Both the position numbers and the translations under genes were made by a program. Positions 1 to 8,518 of a DNA stretch of 48,512 bases are shown one piece after another. Source of the stretch: an uncultured Desulfovibrio sp. (GTDB taxonomy: Bacteria; Desulfobacterota; Desulfovibrionia; Desulfovibrionales; Desulfovibrionaceae); NCBI GenBank assembly GCA_913060505.1, contig CAJXRQ010000025.1, forward strand, positions 1 to 48,512. Reading direction: 5' to 3'. The notes below the pieces were generated by a model. The model worked only from the letters and a program-made list of their open reading frames with translations. It was not told the origin of the DNA and searched no databases. Each line of letters starts with the position of its first letter. The stretch's first letter is position 1.

Positions 1-1217
1 GCGGGGAAAACGCCTCGCAATGCGAAGACGCGGATTTCGTGACCATGGGGCACGAACTCGGCGGTACACTCAATTTCCCGCGCCGTCTGGCCACGGCCTA
101 TTTCAACTGCGCGGTCTGGCGGGTCTACAATGATTTCGCCACGGCGGTTTCCGAATCACTCGTTTCCATGGGCCTGGGCCACGTTCGGGTGAACATGCTC
201 AAGGCGGACGGCGGCACCATGCCGTTGGAAGCTTCACGCGTCATGCCCGTGCAATCCATTTTTTCCGGCCCGGCAGCCAGTGTCATGGGCATCGTTGCCT
301 TGTGCGACGTCGTGCATGACTCCGTGATTCTGGATATCGGCGGCACGACTACCGACATTGCCGTATTTGCAGGCGGCGCTCCCTTGGTCGAACGTGACGG
401 TATTTCCATTGGTTCACACCCCACGCTGGTGCGCGCTCTCAAAGTCCGTTCCATCGGTATTGGCGGAGACTCCGCCATTACCATGCTCGGCGAGGAGGTT
501 CGGGTTGGTCCGCGCCGTTTGGGACCGTCCGCCTGCATGGGCGGGGAGCACCCGACGCTTACGGACGCCCTGAACATGCTGGGCGCTTGCGATTTGGGCG
601 ATGTGGCCGCGTCCCGTCGTGCACTGGAAAATTTTGCATCCGAACACACCATGCCTGCGGACATGCTGGCCAGGCGCGCTGTAGAAGTCGCCACGGACGC
701 CATTTACGAGGCCACGGGCGAACTGGTGGAGGATATCAACTCCAAGCCGGTGTACACCATCCACGAACTGTTGGAAGGCAAACGCGTGATACCCCGCAAG
801 GTGTATGTGGTTGGTGGTCCTGCACAGGCAATGCAGGATTATATGTTCCGCCGTTTCCAACTGGCTACCGAGGTGCCGTCCAATTTTGGCGTGGCAAACG
901 CCATCGGCGCAGCCTTGACCCGCACCACGTGGGAGTTGGAACTTTTTGCGGACACCGAGCGCCATGTGCTCTTTATTCCGTCCCTCTCCCATCGGGAAAA
1001 TATCCCCACATCCTACACGCTGGACAACGCGCGCGAGGATGCCGTCAACAATCTGGTCATTCATCTGGACCGGCTCGGAGTGTATCTGGAACCGGAAAAG
1101 GCCCAGATCACCGAAGCTTCGACCTTTAACATGGTCAAGGGATACGACACCGTGGGCCGCAACATTCGCGTTAAATGCCAGGTGCGGCCCGGAGTGGTTC
1201 GTACCATGGCTTCATAG
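1..1217 (+). CDS. hydantoinase/oxoprolinase family protein (5' end outside window)
   Basis: The reading frame is open from base 3 with no stop, so the gene starts before the window and about 404 codons are visible. The visible part holds the hydantoinase A/oxoprolinase core of the actin-like ATPase fold: a phosphate-binding segment DIGGTTTDIAVFAGG near base 330, the SIGIGGDSA segment, and a C-terminal VVGGPAQ followed by NFGVANAIGAALTR. Family members cleave or open cyclic amides (5-oxoproline, hydantoins, N-methylhydantoin) using ATP, but the substrate cannot be told here. The stop is 10 bases before the start of the deacylase gene, so the two are probably cotranscribed; two amide-hydrolysing proteins side by side suggest linked amide catabolism (inference). 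Confidence 0.85.
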   Translation, partial: GENASQCEDADFVTMGHELGGTLNFPRRLATAYFNCAVWRVYNDFATAVSESLVSMGLGHVRVNMLKADGGTMPLEASRVMPVQSIFSGPAASVMGIVALCDVVHDSVILDIGGTTTDIAVFAGGAPLVERDGISIGSHPTLVRALKVRSIGIGGDSAITMLGEEVRVGPRRLGPSACMGGEHPTLTDALNMLGACDLGDVAASRRALENFASEHTMPADMLARRAVEVATDAIYEATGELVEDINSKPVYTIHELLEGKRVIPRKVYVVGGPAQAMQDYMFRRFQLATEVPSNFGVANAIGAALTRTTWELELFADTERHVLFIPSLSHRENIPTSYTLDNAREDAVNNLVIHLDRLGVYLEPEKAQITEASTFNMVKGYDTVGRNIRVKCQVRPGVVRTMAS

Positions 1218-1227
1218 GAACAGAATC

Positions 1228-2562
1228 ATGCTCAAATCCGACAAAACCCTAGGCATCATTTTTTTCCCGGCTTTCGACTGGGCCATTTCGCCTACTCATC
1301 CGGAGCGGGAGGAACGCCTTCTTTATACGCAGGACCAATTGCGTGAGGAAGGGCTTTTCGACATGGAGGGGATCGCGGAATACAAGCCGCTGGTGGCGGA
1401 CATCGAGGACGTCGAACGCGTGCATTTCTGCTTCCCGGAAACCCAATCCGTAATCACCCGTTCACATCTTGTTTCCGCAGGCGGGGCCATCCGTGCAGCG
1501 CAGCTTGTCATGGAAGGGGAGCGGGACAGGAGTTTTGCCATTGTGCGGCCTCCGGGGCATCACGCCATGAAGGTCGTGCACGGCTCCCGCGGTTTCTGCA
1601 ACATCAACATCGAAGCCATGATGATCGAATGGATTCGTGAACATTACGGTCCCAAGCGTGTGGCTATCGTGGACACGGACTGCCATCATGGTGATGGTAC
1701 GCAGGATGTCTATTGGCACGACCCGGATACCCTGTTCATTTCCCTGCATCAGGACGGACGCACCCTCTATCCGGGCACGGGCTTTCCGCAGGACATGGGT
1801 GGTCCCAGCGCATTGGGACGCACATTGAATATACCCCTGCCTCCCAACACCTCGGATGAGGGCTACCTCATGGCCGTTGAGCGCATCGTGCTGCCGATCC
1901 TTGAGGACTTCAAGCCGGATATCGTCATCAACTCCGCCGGGCAGGACAACCACTATTCCGACCCCATCACCAACATGAACGTATCGGCGCAGGGCTATGC
2001 CCAGCTCAACCACCTGATCCAGCCGGACATTGCCGTGCTTGAAGGCGGGTATGCCATTCAGGGGGCATTGCCCTATCTGAACCTCGGCATCTGCCTCGCC
2101 ATGGCCGATGCGGACTTCAGTCACGTGCGCGAGCCGGACTATGATCCGAGGAAGTGGAAACAGGACGGCCGGACCACGGCCTACATAGAGCAGCTTTGCG
2201 ACGTTTTGCCGCAGCTTTATTTTAATCCGCCGCCGTTCGACGGTTCAGAGAAATCCGGGCAGGGAGTCATCACCGGAGACCGTTTCATCCGGCACAAGGA
2301 TATCTATTACGATACGGACGGTATTTCCGAGGCCCAGACCGAGAATCTGTACCTGTGCGATCACTGCCGGGGGCTGCTTTCCTATGAAACCCGTTCCAGC
2401 AACAATCCCTTGTGTCTCGGGGTGGAAATAGGGCAGAACGCCTGCCCGTCCTGCCGTGAGAAGGGATACAAGCTCATGGAAGAAGCGCAGATCAAAGGCA
2501 AGTATCGTTACGTGCAGCTGATCAATCGTCTGGACAAGGAGTATGTGCGATACGGATTTTAA
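1228..2562 (+). CDS. HDAC-fold deacylase with C-terminal zinc ribbon
   Basis: 444 residues. The histone deacetylase/acetoin utilisation/acetylpolyamine hydrolase fold is clear: RPPGHHA supplies the two active-site histidines, DTDCHHGDGTQ the D-x-H zinc ligands, SAGQDNHYSDP the third zinc ligand and EGGY the catalytic tyrosine. Bacterial members remove acyl groups from small amines or lysines with zinc. The domain ends near residue 330. The last ~60 residues carry a CDHC and a CPSC pair, a likely zinc ribbon, which is unusual in this family. I chose the ATG at 1228, just after the upstream stop, over the longer open frame beginning at 946 because conserved sequence begins here and the rest overlaps the hydantoinase gene. 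Confidence 0.88.
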   Translation: MLKSDKTLGIIFFPAFDWAISPTHPEREERLLYTQDQLREEGLFDMEGIAEYKPLVADIEDVERVHFCFPETQSVITRSHLVSAGGAIRAAQLVMEGERDRSFAIVRPPGHHAMKVVHGSRGFCNINIEAMMIEWIREHYGPKRVAIVDTDCHHGDGTQDVYWHDPDTLFISLHQDGRTLYPGTGFPQDMGGPSALGRTLNIPLPPNTSDEGYLMAVERIVLPILEDFKPDIVINSAGQDNHYSDPITNMNVSAQGYAQLNHLIQPDIAVLEGGYAIQGALPYLNLGICLAMADADFSHVREPDYDPRKWKQDGRTTAYIEQLCDVLPQLYFNPPPFDGSEKSGQGVITGDRFIRHKDIYYDTDGISEAQTENLYLCDHCRGLLSYETRSSNNPLCLGVEIGQNACPSCREKGYKLMEEAQIKGKYRYVQLINRLDKEYVRYGF

Positions 2563-2608
2563 CGTTCCCGCAGAAACGCCTGCGAACGCTGAATGAAGCG
2601 CAGATCAA

Positions 2609-2647
2609 AAAAAAACGCGGCCTCGTAAAGAGACCGCGTTTTTTTGG
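2609..2647. terminator. bidirectional intrinsic terminator
   Basis: An A-run, a GC-rich stem (CGCGGCCTC pairing with GAGACCGCG, one mismatch) with a short loop, then seven Ts. It lies between the convergent deacylase and 3D-domain genes and can serve both strands. Confidence 0.85.
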
Positions 2648-2667
2648 TGTCTTGGTGGGGCGAGGTG

Positions 2668-3165
2668 CTAGATGTCCAGCAAGGCGGCCTTGAATATCCG
2701 TTTGCCAAATGCCTTGGCCTGGCCTTTGTCCCACATGAACACGTCCACACGTTTTTTGTAGCGCTTGTTCATGAGGTCGTTGATTTCGAATATTCCCAAA
2801 CCTTCGATGCGGATCTTCTTGCCGAAAACCCAGCCCTGGTCGAACAGGTCGCGGGATACTGCCACGGTTCCTTCGCGCACCTTGCGCATGCTGGCTGCGA
2901 TGAGAGGGTCAGAGTCGGTTTGTCCGGCTTCGGGATTGTATGCGGTCACCGTGACCTTGAGAGCGTGATTGTAGTCGTTGACGGCCTTTTGCAAAACCCG
3001 GGCTTCTTCAACCATCATTTTGCGGGCTTCGGCCGTGTGTTTTGCCAGGGCAAGTTCGTGATGAAGGGTATCGATCTGGCGATTTTTTGAACCCACAAGG
3101 GCCACCAAAACCACCACGGCGATACAGAGTGTTGTAATTATTGTATAATTGAAAAAAATTCGCAT
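2668..3165 (-). CDS. membrane-anchored 3D-domain protein (RlpA/MltA-like barrel)
   Basis: 165 residues. One N-terminal transmembrane or uncleaved signal segment (about residues 4-26) is followed by a short coiled coil (about 28-68) and then a 3D domain, named for three conserved aspartates: TAYNPEAGQTDSDP, VSRDL and IND...RVDVFM. This double-psi beta barrel occurs in lytic transglycosylases and cell-wall stretch proteins, so a periplasmic peptidoglycan role is likely, though catalysis is not proven by sequence. I chose the ATG at 3165 over an in-frame one at 3192 because AAGGAG lies five bases upstream and the hydrophobic segment follows directly. Nearest gene on the same strand is far away, so it is likely a single-gene unit. 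Confidence 0.8.
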   Translation of the reverse strand: MRIFFNYTIITTLCIAVVVLVALVGSKNRQIDTLHHELALAKHTAEARKMMVEEARVLQKAVNDYNHALKVTVTAYNPEAGQTDSDPLIAASMRKVREGTVAVSRDLFDQGWVFGKKIRIEGLGIFEINDLMNKRYKKRVDVFMWDKGQAKAFGKRIFKAALLDI

Positions 3166-3456
3166 TTTTACTCCTTTTGAATCCAGAGGCAAGGCATATA
3201 GTGAGGTGACCGGGGGCTGTCAACCTTGACGCGGAAAGGCCTGAAATACTCTGTAGTATGGTATTCACTACTTTGATTTTGATTGAGAAACATTGCGTGA
3301 AACATTGCAGGAGTTCAATTATTGCTCTCGCATGTGTTTGAATTTGCTTATATGATTTTTCTGTTACAATTTTTATTTTCTACACATGTGTTTTCAGTAT
3401 GCAGACATGGACCTTCCTGCCGTTAGAGGCTATTGTTCCGGCGTATGAGGAAGAAA

Positions 3457-4575
3457 ATGAAGGTGTTGCACTGCATAACCGGATTGAATCGGGGCGGAGC
3501 GGAAACCATGCTGCTGAAGCTGGTCTCGCGCTTGCCGTCAATGGGGTGCGAATGCCGCGTGGTCTGCCTGCTGGAACCCGGCCCTCTGGCCGTAGCGTTT
3601 CGGGAGCTTGGCATTATGGTGGATTCCCTGGGCATGCGACGAGGCATACCAAGTCTTCGCGCCTTGTGGCGACTTCGATCCATTATTTCCCGTTGGCGTC
3701 CTGACGTGGTGCAAACATGGTTGTATCATGCGGACCTGATGGGGCTTGTGGCAGCCAGATTGGCCGGGAATGTGCCGGTTGTCTGGAATTTGCGTTGCAC
3801 ATCGATGGACACCACAAAGCTTTCTTCCGTGCTGGTTCGTCGGGCCTGTGTCATGCTTTCCGGATATGCTGACGGAATTGCAGCCAATTCCCATACGGGT
3901 TTTTCATATCACCGGGCGTTAGGTTATCGTCCCCGTTCGGAATGGCTATTGCCGAACGGTTTTGATTTGCAACTCTTTGCCCCAGACGAAAAAGCGCGGG
4001 ACCGGATGCGTAAGCAATGGGGAGTGCGTCAATCCCGGCGAGTTGTGGGCATGGCTGCCAGACGCGACCCCCTGAAGGATCATGACACATTGCTCCGGGC
4101 CTTTGCCCGCGTTGCGCGGGATTTTCCTGATGCCCGGCTGGTCCTTTGCGGGGACGGCATGGCGGCGGGGGATAGTGCTGCCATGAACATGGTCCGGGAA
4201 TGTGGCGTACAGGACCGCGTTCTGTTGCTGGGACCGTTGGATGACATTGCCGGTTTCATGAACGGGCTGGATGTTTTTTGCCTGAGTTCACGTGCCGAAG
4301 GCTTTCCCAACGTGCTGGGAGAAGCCATGGCCTGTGGCGTTCCCTGTGTGGCTACGGATGTTGGCGACGTGCGCCGTGTGATGGGTAACACGGGACACGT
4401 ACTGCCGGTGGGAGACTCTGTGATGATGGCAAAGAGCATCATCAAACTTTTTTCCGCCACTTCGGCGCAAAGAAAGGCTCTGGGCCGCGCCGGACGGGCG
4501 AGAATGGAACAGGAATACAGCCTTGAAGCTGTTGCCTCCCTTTATATGAACATGTATGCGAGGTTACGGGGTTGA
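3457..4575 (+). CDS. GT4-family glycosyltransferase
   Basis: 372 residues with the two-Rossmann GT-B fold. The N-terminus VLHCITGLNRGGAE is the typical acceptor-domain start with the glycine-rich loop. The C-terminal donor half has NGFDLQLFAP, LCGDGM and the E-x7-E element around SRAEGFPNVLGEAMACGVPC. Such retaining enzymes transfer sugars from nucleotide donors to surface polysaccharide or lipid acceptors; donor and acceptor are unknown. In-frame starts exist at 3433 (TTG) and 3445, but GAGGAA before the ATG at 3457 and family starts favour 3457. An AT-rich 290-base region upstream probably holds its promoter. It stands alone rather than in a polysaccharide cluster. Confidence 0.88.
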   Translation: MKVLHCITGLNRGGAETMLLKLVSRLPSMGCECRVVCLLEPGPLAVAFRELGIMVDSLGMRRGIPSLRALWRLRSIISRWRPDVVQTWLYHADLMGLVAARLAGNVPVVWNLRCTSMDTTKLSSVLVRRACVMLSGYADGIAANSHTGFSYHRALGYRPRSEWLLPNGFDLQLFAPDEKARDRMRKQWGVRQSRRVVGMAARRDPLKDHDTLLRAFARVARDFPDARLVLCGDGMAAGDSAAMNMVRECGVQDRVLLLGPLDDIAGFMNGLDVFCLSSRAEGFPNVLGEAMACGVPCVATDVGDVRRVMGNTGHVLPVGDSVMMAKSIIKLFSATSAQRKALGRAGRARMEQEYSLEAVASLYMNMYARLRG

Positions 4576-4636
4576 TTCGATTATACTACCCGCAAATCCG
4601 ACAGGGTGGTATGCGTATGCAAATCGGGAGAAGAAG

Positions 4637-5014
4637 ATGGAAGAGCTGTTTGATTCCGGTTCATTCATGGATAGTCTGGGCGGAGACGCCGGATTGGCTG
4701 TCGAGTTGTTACATGCCTATTTGGAGGACTGTCCTGTCCGGGTTGCGGAACTGGGCAGCGCTCTTGACGGCAGTGATTCCTCGGCTGCGGCCAAGGCGGC
4801 CCATTCCCTCAAAGGCATGTCCGGGGTGGTTCGCGCCAAACGACTTGTTTCCCTTGCTTTGGAAATGGAGGCCACGGCTCGTGACGGACGTCTGGGGCAG
4901 GTGCGCGCCATGCGGCAGGACTTGGAAAGCACGCTGCATGAAACCGTGGACAGCATGACTTCTTTTCTTGATTCCCTGAAAACAAAGGCCCGTCCTCAAG
5001 AAGAACGGGCCTGA
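4637..5014 (+). CDS. HPt (histidine phosphotransfer) domain protein
   Basis: 125 residues, a single four-helix HPt domain. The phosphorylatable histidine is in KAAHSLKGMSGVV, matching the H-x-L-K-G signature. Such proteins shuttle phosphoryl groups between hybrid histidine kinases and response regulators in the cytoplasm. No kinase or receiver gene is in the neighbourhood, so it is an orphan. The ATG at 4637 follows GGGAGAAGAAG. Its distance of 61 bases from the glycosyltransferase suggests shared transcription. Its last codons form one arm of the terminator used by the opposing lipoprotein gene. Confidence 0.85.
   Translation: MEELFDSGSFMDSLGGDAGLAVELLHAYLEDCPVRVAELGSALDGSDSSAAAKAAHSLKGMSGVVRAKRLVSLALEMEATARDGRLGQVRAMRQDLESTLHETVDSMTSFLDSLKTKARPQEERA
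4975..5011 (-). terminator. intrinsic terminator of the lipoprotein gene, embedded in the HPt 3' end
   Basis: Read on the minus strand, GGCCCGT (5011-5005) pairs with ACGGGCC (4993-4987) across an 11-base loop and is followed by TTTGTTTTC. On the plus strand no T-run follows the stem, so it serves the minus-strand gene. Confidence 0.65.
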
Positions 5015-5046
5015 CAGCCTCTGTAGCGGCATTTCTTTGTTTTTTA

Positions 5047-5616
5047 CTACTTGGCAGGCTCTTCAGCCTTTTCACCAGCTTCAGCCTTGGCAGGTTCCTC
5101 GGTTTTGGCCGGGGCAGCTTTCGCTTCTTCTTTCGAATCCTTGGCTTCGGCCTTGGCAGCAAAGTCGATTTTCACTTTGCCCATTTCAGCAATGATGTCC
5201 TTGGTCACGTCGACGGCTTCGTCCGCATCCAGCACGGATTTACGGGCGACGATCACGGACAGGCCTTTGGCCTTGCGGTATTCCTTGATCACACGTTCAA
5301 ACTCGGTGTTGAGCAGGCCGACCACACGCTGCTGTTCCGGTCCCATGACGCCCTGCAGTTTCTCCATGGCTTCACGATAGGCCGCTTCGGTAGCTTCGTT
5401 CTTGTCCTTTTGCATGGCCTTGTAGGCGTCTCCGGCAGCCTTCTGGAGTGGAGCGCTTTCCTGCTTCAGGAATTCCATGGCAGCGGTTGCCGCAGGGTTA
5501 TCCCGAAAAGCTTTTGCCTCGTCCAGCACACCGATGGAAGGGCCTTGCTGGTTGCAGGCGGCCAGGATCATCAGGCAGGCCAAGACGCTGCTCAGGGAAA
5601 GAAGAATACGTTTCAT
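5047..5616 (-). CDS. OmpH/Skp-like lipoprotein
   Basis: 189 residues. The N-terminus MKRILLSLSSVLACLMILAAC ends in a lipobox (LAAC), so the mature protein is probably lipidated at that cysteine. The body (IGVLDEAKAFRDNPAATAAMEFL onward) resembles the OmpH/Skp family of periplasmic chaperones: a short N-terminal strand then long charged helices. The last ~35 residues are a low-complexity Ala/Lys/Glu/Pro tail. Skp is normally soluble, so a lipid anchor is a variation. I chose the ATG at 5616, with GGAG nine bases upstream, over two in-frame ATGs further 5'. No bam or lpx genes are nearby. Confidence 0.75.
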   Translation of the reverse strand: MKRILLSLSSVLACLMILAACNQQGPSIGVLDEAKAFRDNPAATAAMEFLKQESAPLQKAAGDAYKAMQKDKNEATEAAYREAMEKLQGVMGPEQQRVVGLLNTEFERVIKEYRKAKGLSVIVARKSVLDADEAVDVTKDIIAEMGKVKIDFAAKAEAKDSKEEAKAAPAKTEEPAKAEAGEKAEEPAK

Positions 5617-5816
5617 CCGGTCAAACTCCATTTTCATGTTTTCATATGTACTTTCATTTCAATTCCATTGCCCGGAATGGACAACGTCGGGACCATACGT
5701 GGACGTTTTGCCCATGTCCAGCCAACAACGGGGCTTTGAGTCCTTTTCTGTAACATACGGCATTTTTTTCCCGGTCAATTCTTTCCGTACTTGATTAAAA
5801 TACATAAAGAAATATT

Positions 5817-5832
5817 TGGCATATCTGTTGCT
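5817..5832 (+). promoter_or_regulatory. sigma-54 (RpoN) promoter of flgE
   Basis: TTGGCATATCTGTTGCTT matches the TGGCAY-N5-TTGCW consensus. The invariant GG (5818-5819) and GC (5830-5831) are separated by exactly ten bases. It lies about 95 bases upstream of flgE, whose promoters are RpoN-dependent in many polar flagellates. Confidence 0.85.
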
Positions 5833-5927
5833 TTATAAAGCGTGGAGAAGAATTAGGGAACGATCTTCCGGTTGGGGGCAACCGGATTCCCTGCCGAGCC
5901 GGTCAAACCGGCCAGGAGGATTATCGT

Positions 5928-7517
5928 ATGGGTTACAGTTCATTATATACGGGCGTGACCGGGATTAAAGCCCATGGTGACAACATGCAGGTCATCGGGA
6001 ATAACCTGGCGAACGTCAACACTGTGGGCTACAAGCGCTCCATTGCGCATTTTTCCGACCTCATGAGCGTCAATGCCGGGTGTTCCGGTATTCGTTATCA
6101 GGGTGGAACCACGTATGCGCCGCAGGTCGGCAAAGGCGTGCGTGTTGCCGCTATCCTGCCGAATTTCGAGCAAGGCAGCATGGAAACCACCACAACGTCC
6201 ACGGACCTGGCCATTGAAGGACGGGGGTTCTTCGGTGTTCGGAATCCGGCGGACGGGTCAAGCCACTACACACGGGCCGGAGGATTCCGTTTCAACCGCG
6301 ATGCCTATCTGGTAGACGCCCATGGGCTGCGTTTGCAGGGACATGCCGTCAACCGGGAAACCGGAGAGGTGGAGAGTGGAGTAACGGATATTCTTTTGCC
6401 TTATGCGGATGTGGAAAACGCTTCGGGTGAGACCGTTCGTGTGATCCAATCCCCGCCGCGGGCAACCTCGGAGGCTTCACTCGTCGTCAATCTGGACGCA
6501 CAGAACGGCGACAAATTCGTCAGTTCGGGAAGTCCGCTGACTGCCATGTTCCAGGCGTGGAATACCTCGTCCGGTGCGTCTTTCGGGTCCGGCAATTCGG
6601 CGTCCATGAATATTTACGACGCGGACGGCAACAAGCATGTCGTTACCGTGCATTACGATCCTGTTGATTCATCAACGCTTTCCGGTGCGGATGGAGGAAC
6701 CTACTGGGAATACATCGTTACCATCGATCCTGATGAGGACGGGCGTTCCGGCGTGCAGGGAACTTCCACGGCAGGCTTGCTCGCCATGGGAGTTCTGCAC
6801 TTTGACACCAGCGGCAAGCTGGTCGGGCAAAGCATGTACACCCTGGAAGACGGTGCCAGCGACAAGGTCTTGAGCAACTGGTCGCTCTCGTCGCTTTCCG
6901 AAGATGGAACGCCGCAAATTCCCGTGGTGTTTGCCGGGGCCAGCGCGGGCACGGCCCAAACGTTCAGTCTGGATTTCGGCCTCTCCTCGCAAACGGGGAC
7001 GTGGACGAACGTGGGGTCCAATGCCTCGGCCGCAGATCTTGGAACCGATGTTTCATCGCTGACCACACTCGGCGATGCGAAACAGGCAACCAACATAACC
7101 ACTGCACGCCCCGGAACAGGGAACTATACGTTGTTTTCAAATCAGGACGGGCACACCACCGGTTATCTGCAAGGTGTCAACGTGGACAAGGACGGTTTTG
7201 TGGTCGGCCGGTTCTCCAACGGTGAGAGTGAAAAACTGTATCAGGTCAGCCTGTACCGTTTTACCAATGAGTTTGGCTTGCGCCGCGAAGGCAGCAACCT
7301 GTTTTCGGCCAACGGCACCTCCGGTGAGGCTCAGGAGGGAACGGCAGGAGAAGGCGGACGCGGATCGATAAGCCAGAACTCGCTGGAAGTTTCCAACGTG
7401 GACATGGCCAACGAGTTTGCAAAGATGATTCTTTCGCAACGTTCGTTCCAGGCCAACACCAAGGTGGTGACAACCTCGGACCATCTCATGAGCGTGGCCT
7501 TGCAGACCAAGCGCTAA
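5928..7517 (+). CDS. flgE: flagellar hook protein FlgE
   Basis: 529 residues. The rod/hook N-terminus SLYTGVTGIKAHGDNMQVIGNNLANVNTVGYK and the C-terminus SLEVSNVDMANEFAKMILSQRSFQANTKVV are the conserved coiled-coil ends of FlgE-type axial proteins, and the middle is the variable hook surface. It polymerises into the hook joining the rod to the filament and is secreted by the flagellar type III system. AGGAGG lies 7 bases before the ATG. It is expressed from the sigma-54 promoter upstream and ends at its own terminator, so it looks monocistronic. No flgD or hook-length gene lies next to it, which is somewhat unusual. Confidence 0.95.
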   Translation: MGYSSLYTGVTGIKAHGDNMQVIGNNLANVNTVGYKRSIAHFSDLMSVNAGCSGIRYQGGTTYAPQVGKGVRVAAILPNFEQGSMETTTTSTDLAIEGRGFFGVRNPADGSSHYTRAGGFRFNRDAYLVDAHGLRLQGHAVNRETGEVESGVTDILLPYADVENASGETVRVIQSPPRATSEASLVVNLDAQNGDKFVSSGSPLTAMFQAWNTSSGASFGSGNSASMNIYDADGNKHVVTVHYDPVDSSTLSGADGGTYWEYIVTIDPDEDGRSGVQGTSTAGLLAMGVLHFDTSGKLVGQSMYTLEDGASDKVLSNWSLSSLSEDGTPQIPVVFAGASAGTAQTFSLDFGLSSQTGTWTNVGSNASAADLGTDVSSLTTLGDAKQATNITTARPGTGNYTLFSNQDGHTTGYLQGVNVDKDGFVVGRFSNGESEKLYQVSLYRFTNEFGLRREGSNLFSANGTSGEAQEGTAGEGGRGSISQNSLEVSNVDMANEFAKMILSQRSFQANTKVVTTSDHLMSVALQTKR

Positions 7518-7546
7518 TTTTTGTCTCAACAATACAGTACCAAAAA

Positions 7547-7583
7547 GGGCGGGAGTGTTTCGATACTTCCGCCCCTGATTTTT
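7547..7583 (+). terminator. intrinsic terminator after flgE
   Basis: GGGCGGGAGT (7547-7556) pairs with ACTTCCGCCC (7565-7574), one mismatch, with an eight-base loop, followed by a T-rich stretch. Confidence 0.75.
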
Positions 7584-7642
7584 CCTCGTTCTTGAATACG
7601 GCTTGCTTTGCGCGTAACAAAGCGAAAAAAAACGAGGTTGGC

Positions 7643-8518
7643 ATGACGGAAGGTTTGCAGGACATGGAAAAGGCATTGGCTGATCTGGGGCGGGAAGCGC
7701 CCATGGCCATGGAAGTTTTATGTATGGCCGCATTTCTTGGAGATGCTCCCCTGCCTGCCGAGTTCGGCCTGAACGTGGAAGGGGGAATGCACAACCCGGC
7801 CCTGTTGAACCCCGCTGCCGCCATTTTTGCCGTGGCCGCCACCATGGATCCGCTTTTTAACGCGGGATTGGCCGAGCAGGATCCGGAAACGCTTACCGTG
7901 TCCATTGCCGAGTCCGTGCGGGAGGGCGTACGCAAGGCCTTGCCCGAAGCTTCCCACCCGCAATGGAAAGAACGCGCCTGTTATGTTCTCAATCTTTGCC
8001 TGCCGGATGCGCAAACCGGCAATTGGCCTGCTGCCGAGCCGCTCATGCCCCATGTCCTCTGTTGCCTTGATCATGTGAAAGCCGGGCTGCGGTCCGCGTC
8101 CGCAAACCGGGTTTTGCACCAGACCGGTTTTTTCCTTTTCCAGCAGGAACGGTACGAGCAAGCCGTGGAAATGTTGGAAGCAGCCTTGCTGGTGGATGTT
8201 GATATCAAGGGTGAAAAACATCCTGATATTGCCTCGGATCATGAGGGGCTGGGTATGGTCAATCTTGCGGGGGGACGAGTGCAGGACGCCGAATCGCATT
8301 ACCGGCGTTGCCTTGCTCTTCGCCGGGAAATTTTTACGCAGGACAATCCCATGCTGGCACCAGCCTATGACGGGCTGGCCCATACGCTTTTGGCCAGCGG
8401 CGACAATGCCGGTGCTGTGGAGTCCTGGGATGAGGCCGCACGGATCATGGCCGCAGCTGCCGGGGAAACGCATCCTTTTGTGGTCCAGTGCCACGAAAAT
8501 GCGGCCCGCTATCGCTGA
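7643..8518 (+). CDS. TPR-repeat protein
   Basis: 291 residues. The C-terminal half contains three or four kinesin-light-chain-type tetratricopeptide repeats, for example YEQAVEMLEAALLVDVDIKG and DAESHYRRCLALRREIFTQ. The N-terminal ~120 residues (PMAMEVLCMAAFLGDAPLPAEF...) recall the winged-helix region that follows the ATPase in STAND proteins, but no NTPase domain is present. Likely a protein-interaction scaffold; partner unknown. The ATG at 7643 is preceded by GAGG and is preferred to the upstream in-frame ATG at 7592. Its end overlaps the convergent CgeB gene by ten bases. Position between flgE and a glycosyltransferase hints at a flagellar link (inference). Confidence 0.7.
   Translation: MTEGLQDMEKALADLGREAPMAMEVLCMAAFLGDAPLPAEFGLNVEGGMHNPALLNPAAAIFAVAATMDPLFNAGLAEQDPETLTVSIAESVREGVRKALPEASHPQWKERACYVLNLCLPDAQTGNWPAAEPLMPHVLCCLDHVKAGLRSASANRVLHQTGFFLFQQERYEQAVEMLEAALLVDVDIKGEKHPDIASDHEGLGMVNLAGGRVQDAESHYRRCLALRREIFTQDNPMLAPAYDGLAHTLLASGDNAGAVESWDEAARIMAAAAGETHPFVVQCHENAARYR

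Noticed and set aside
946..1227. N-terminal extension of the deacylase frame into the hydantoinase gene
   Set aside because: Overlaps a certain gene in another frame and lacks family-like sequence; the start at 1228 is better placed.
2482..2609. 15-base exact repeat GAAGCGCAGATCAAA at 2482 and 2595
   Set aside because: One such pair is expected by chance in a window of this size; the close spacing is mildly curious but nothing else supports it.
3282..3310. Direct repeat GAAACATTGC twice upstream of the glycosyltransferase
   Set aside because: Only two copies of ten bases in AT-rich DNA; not placed convincingly against a promoter.
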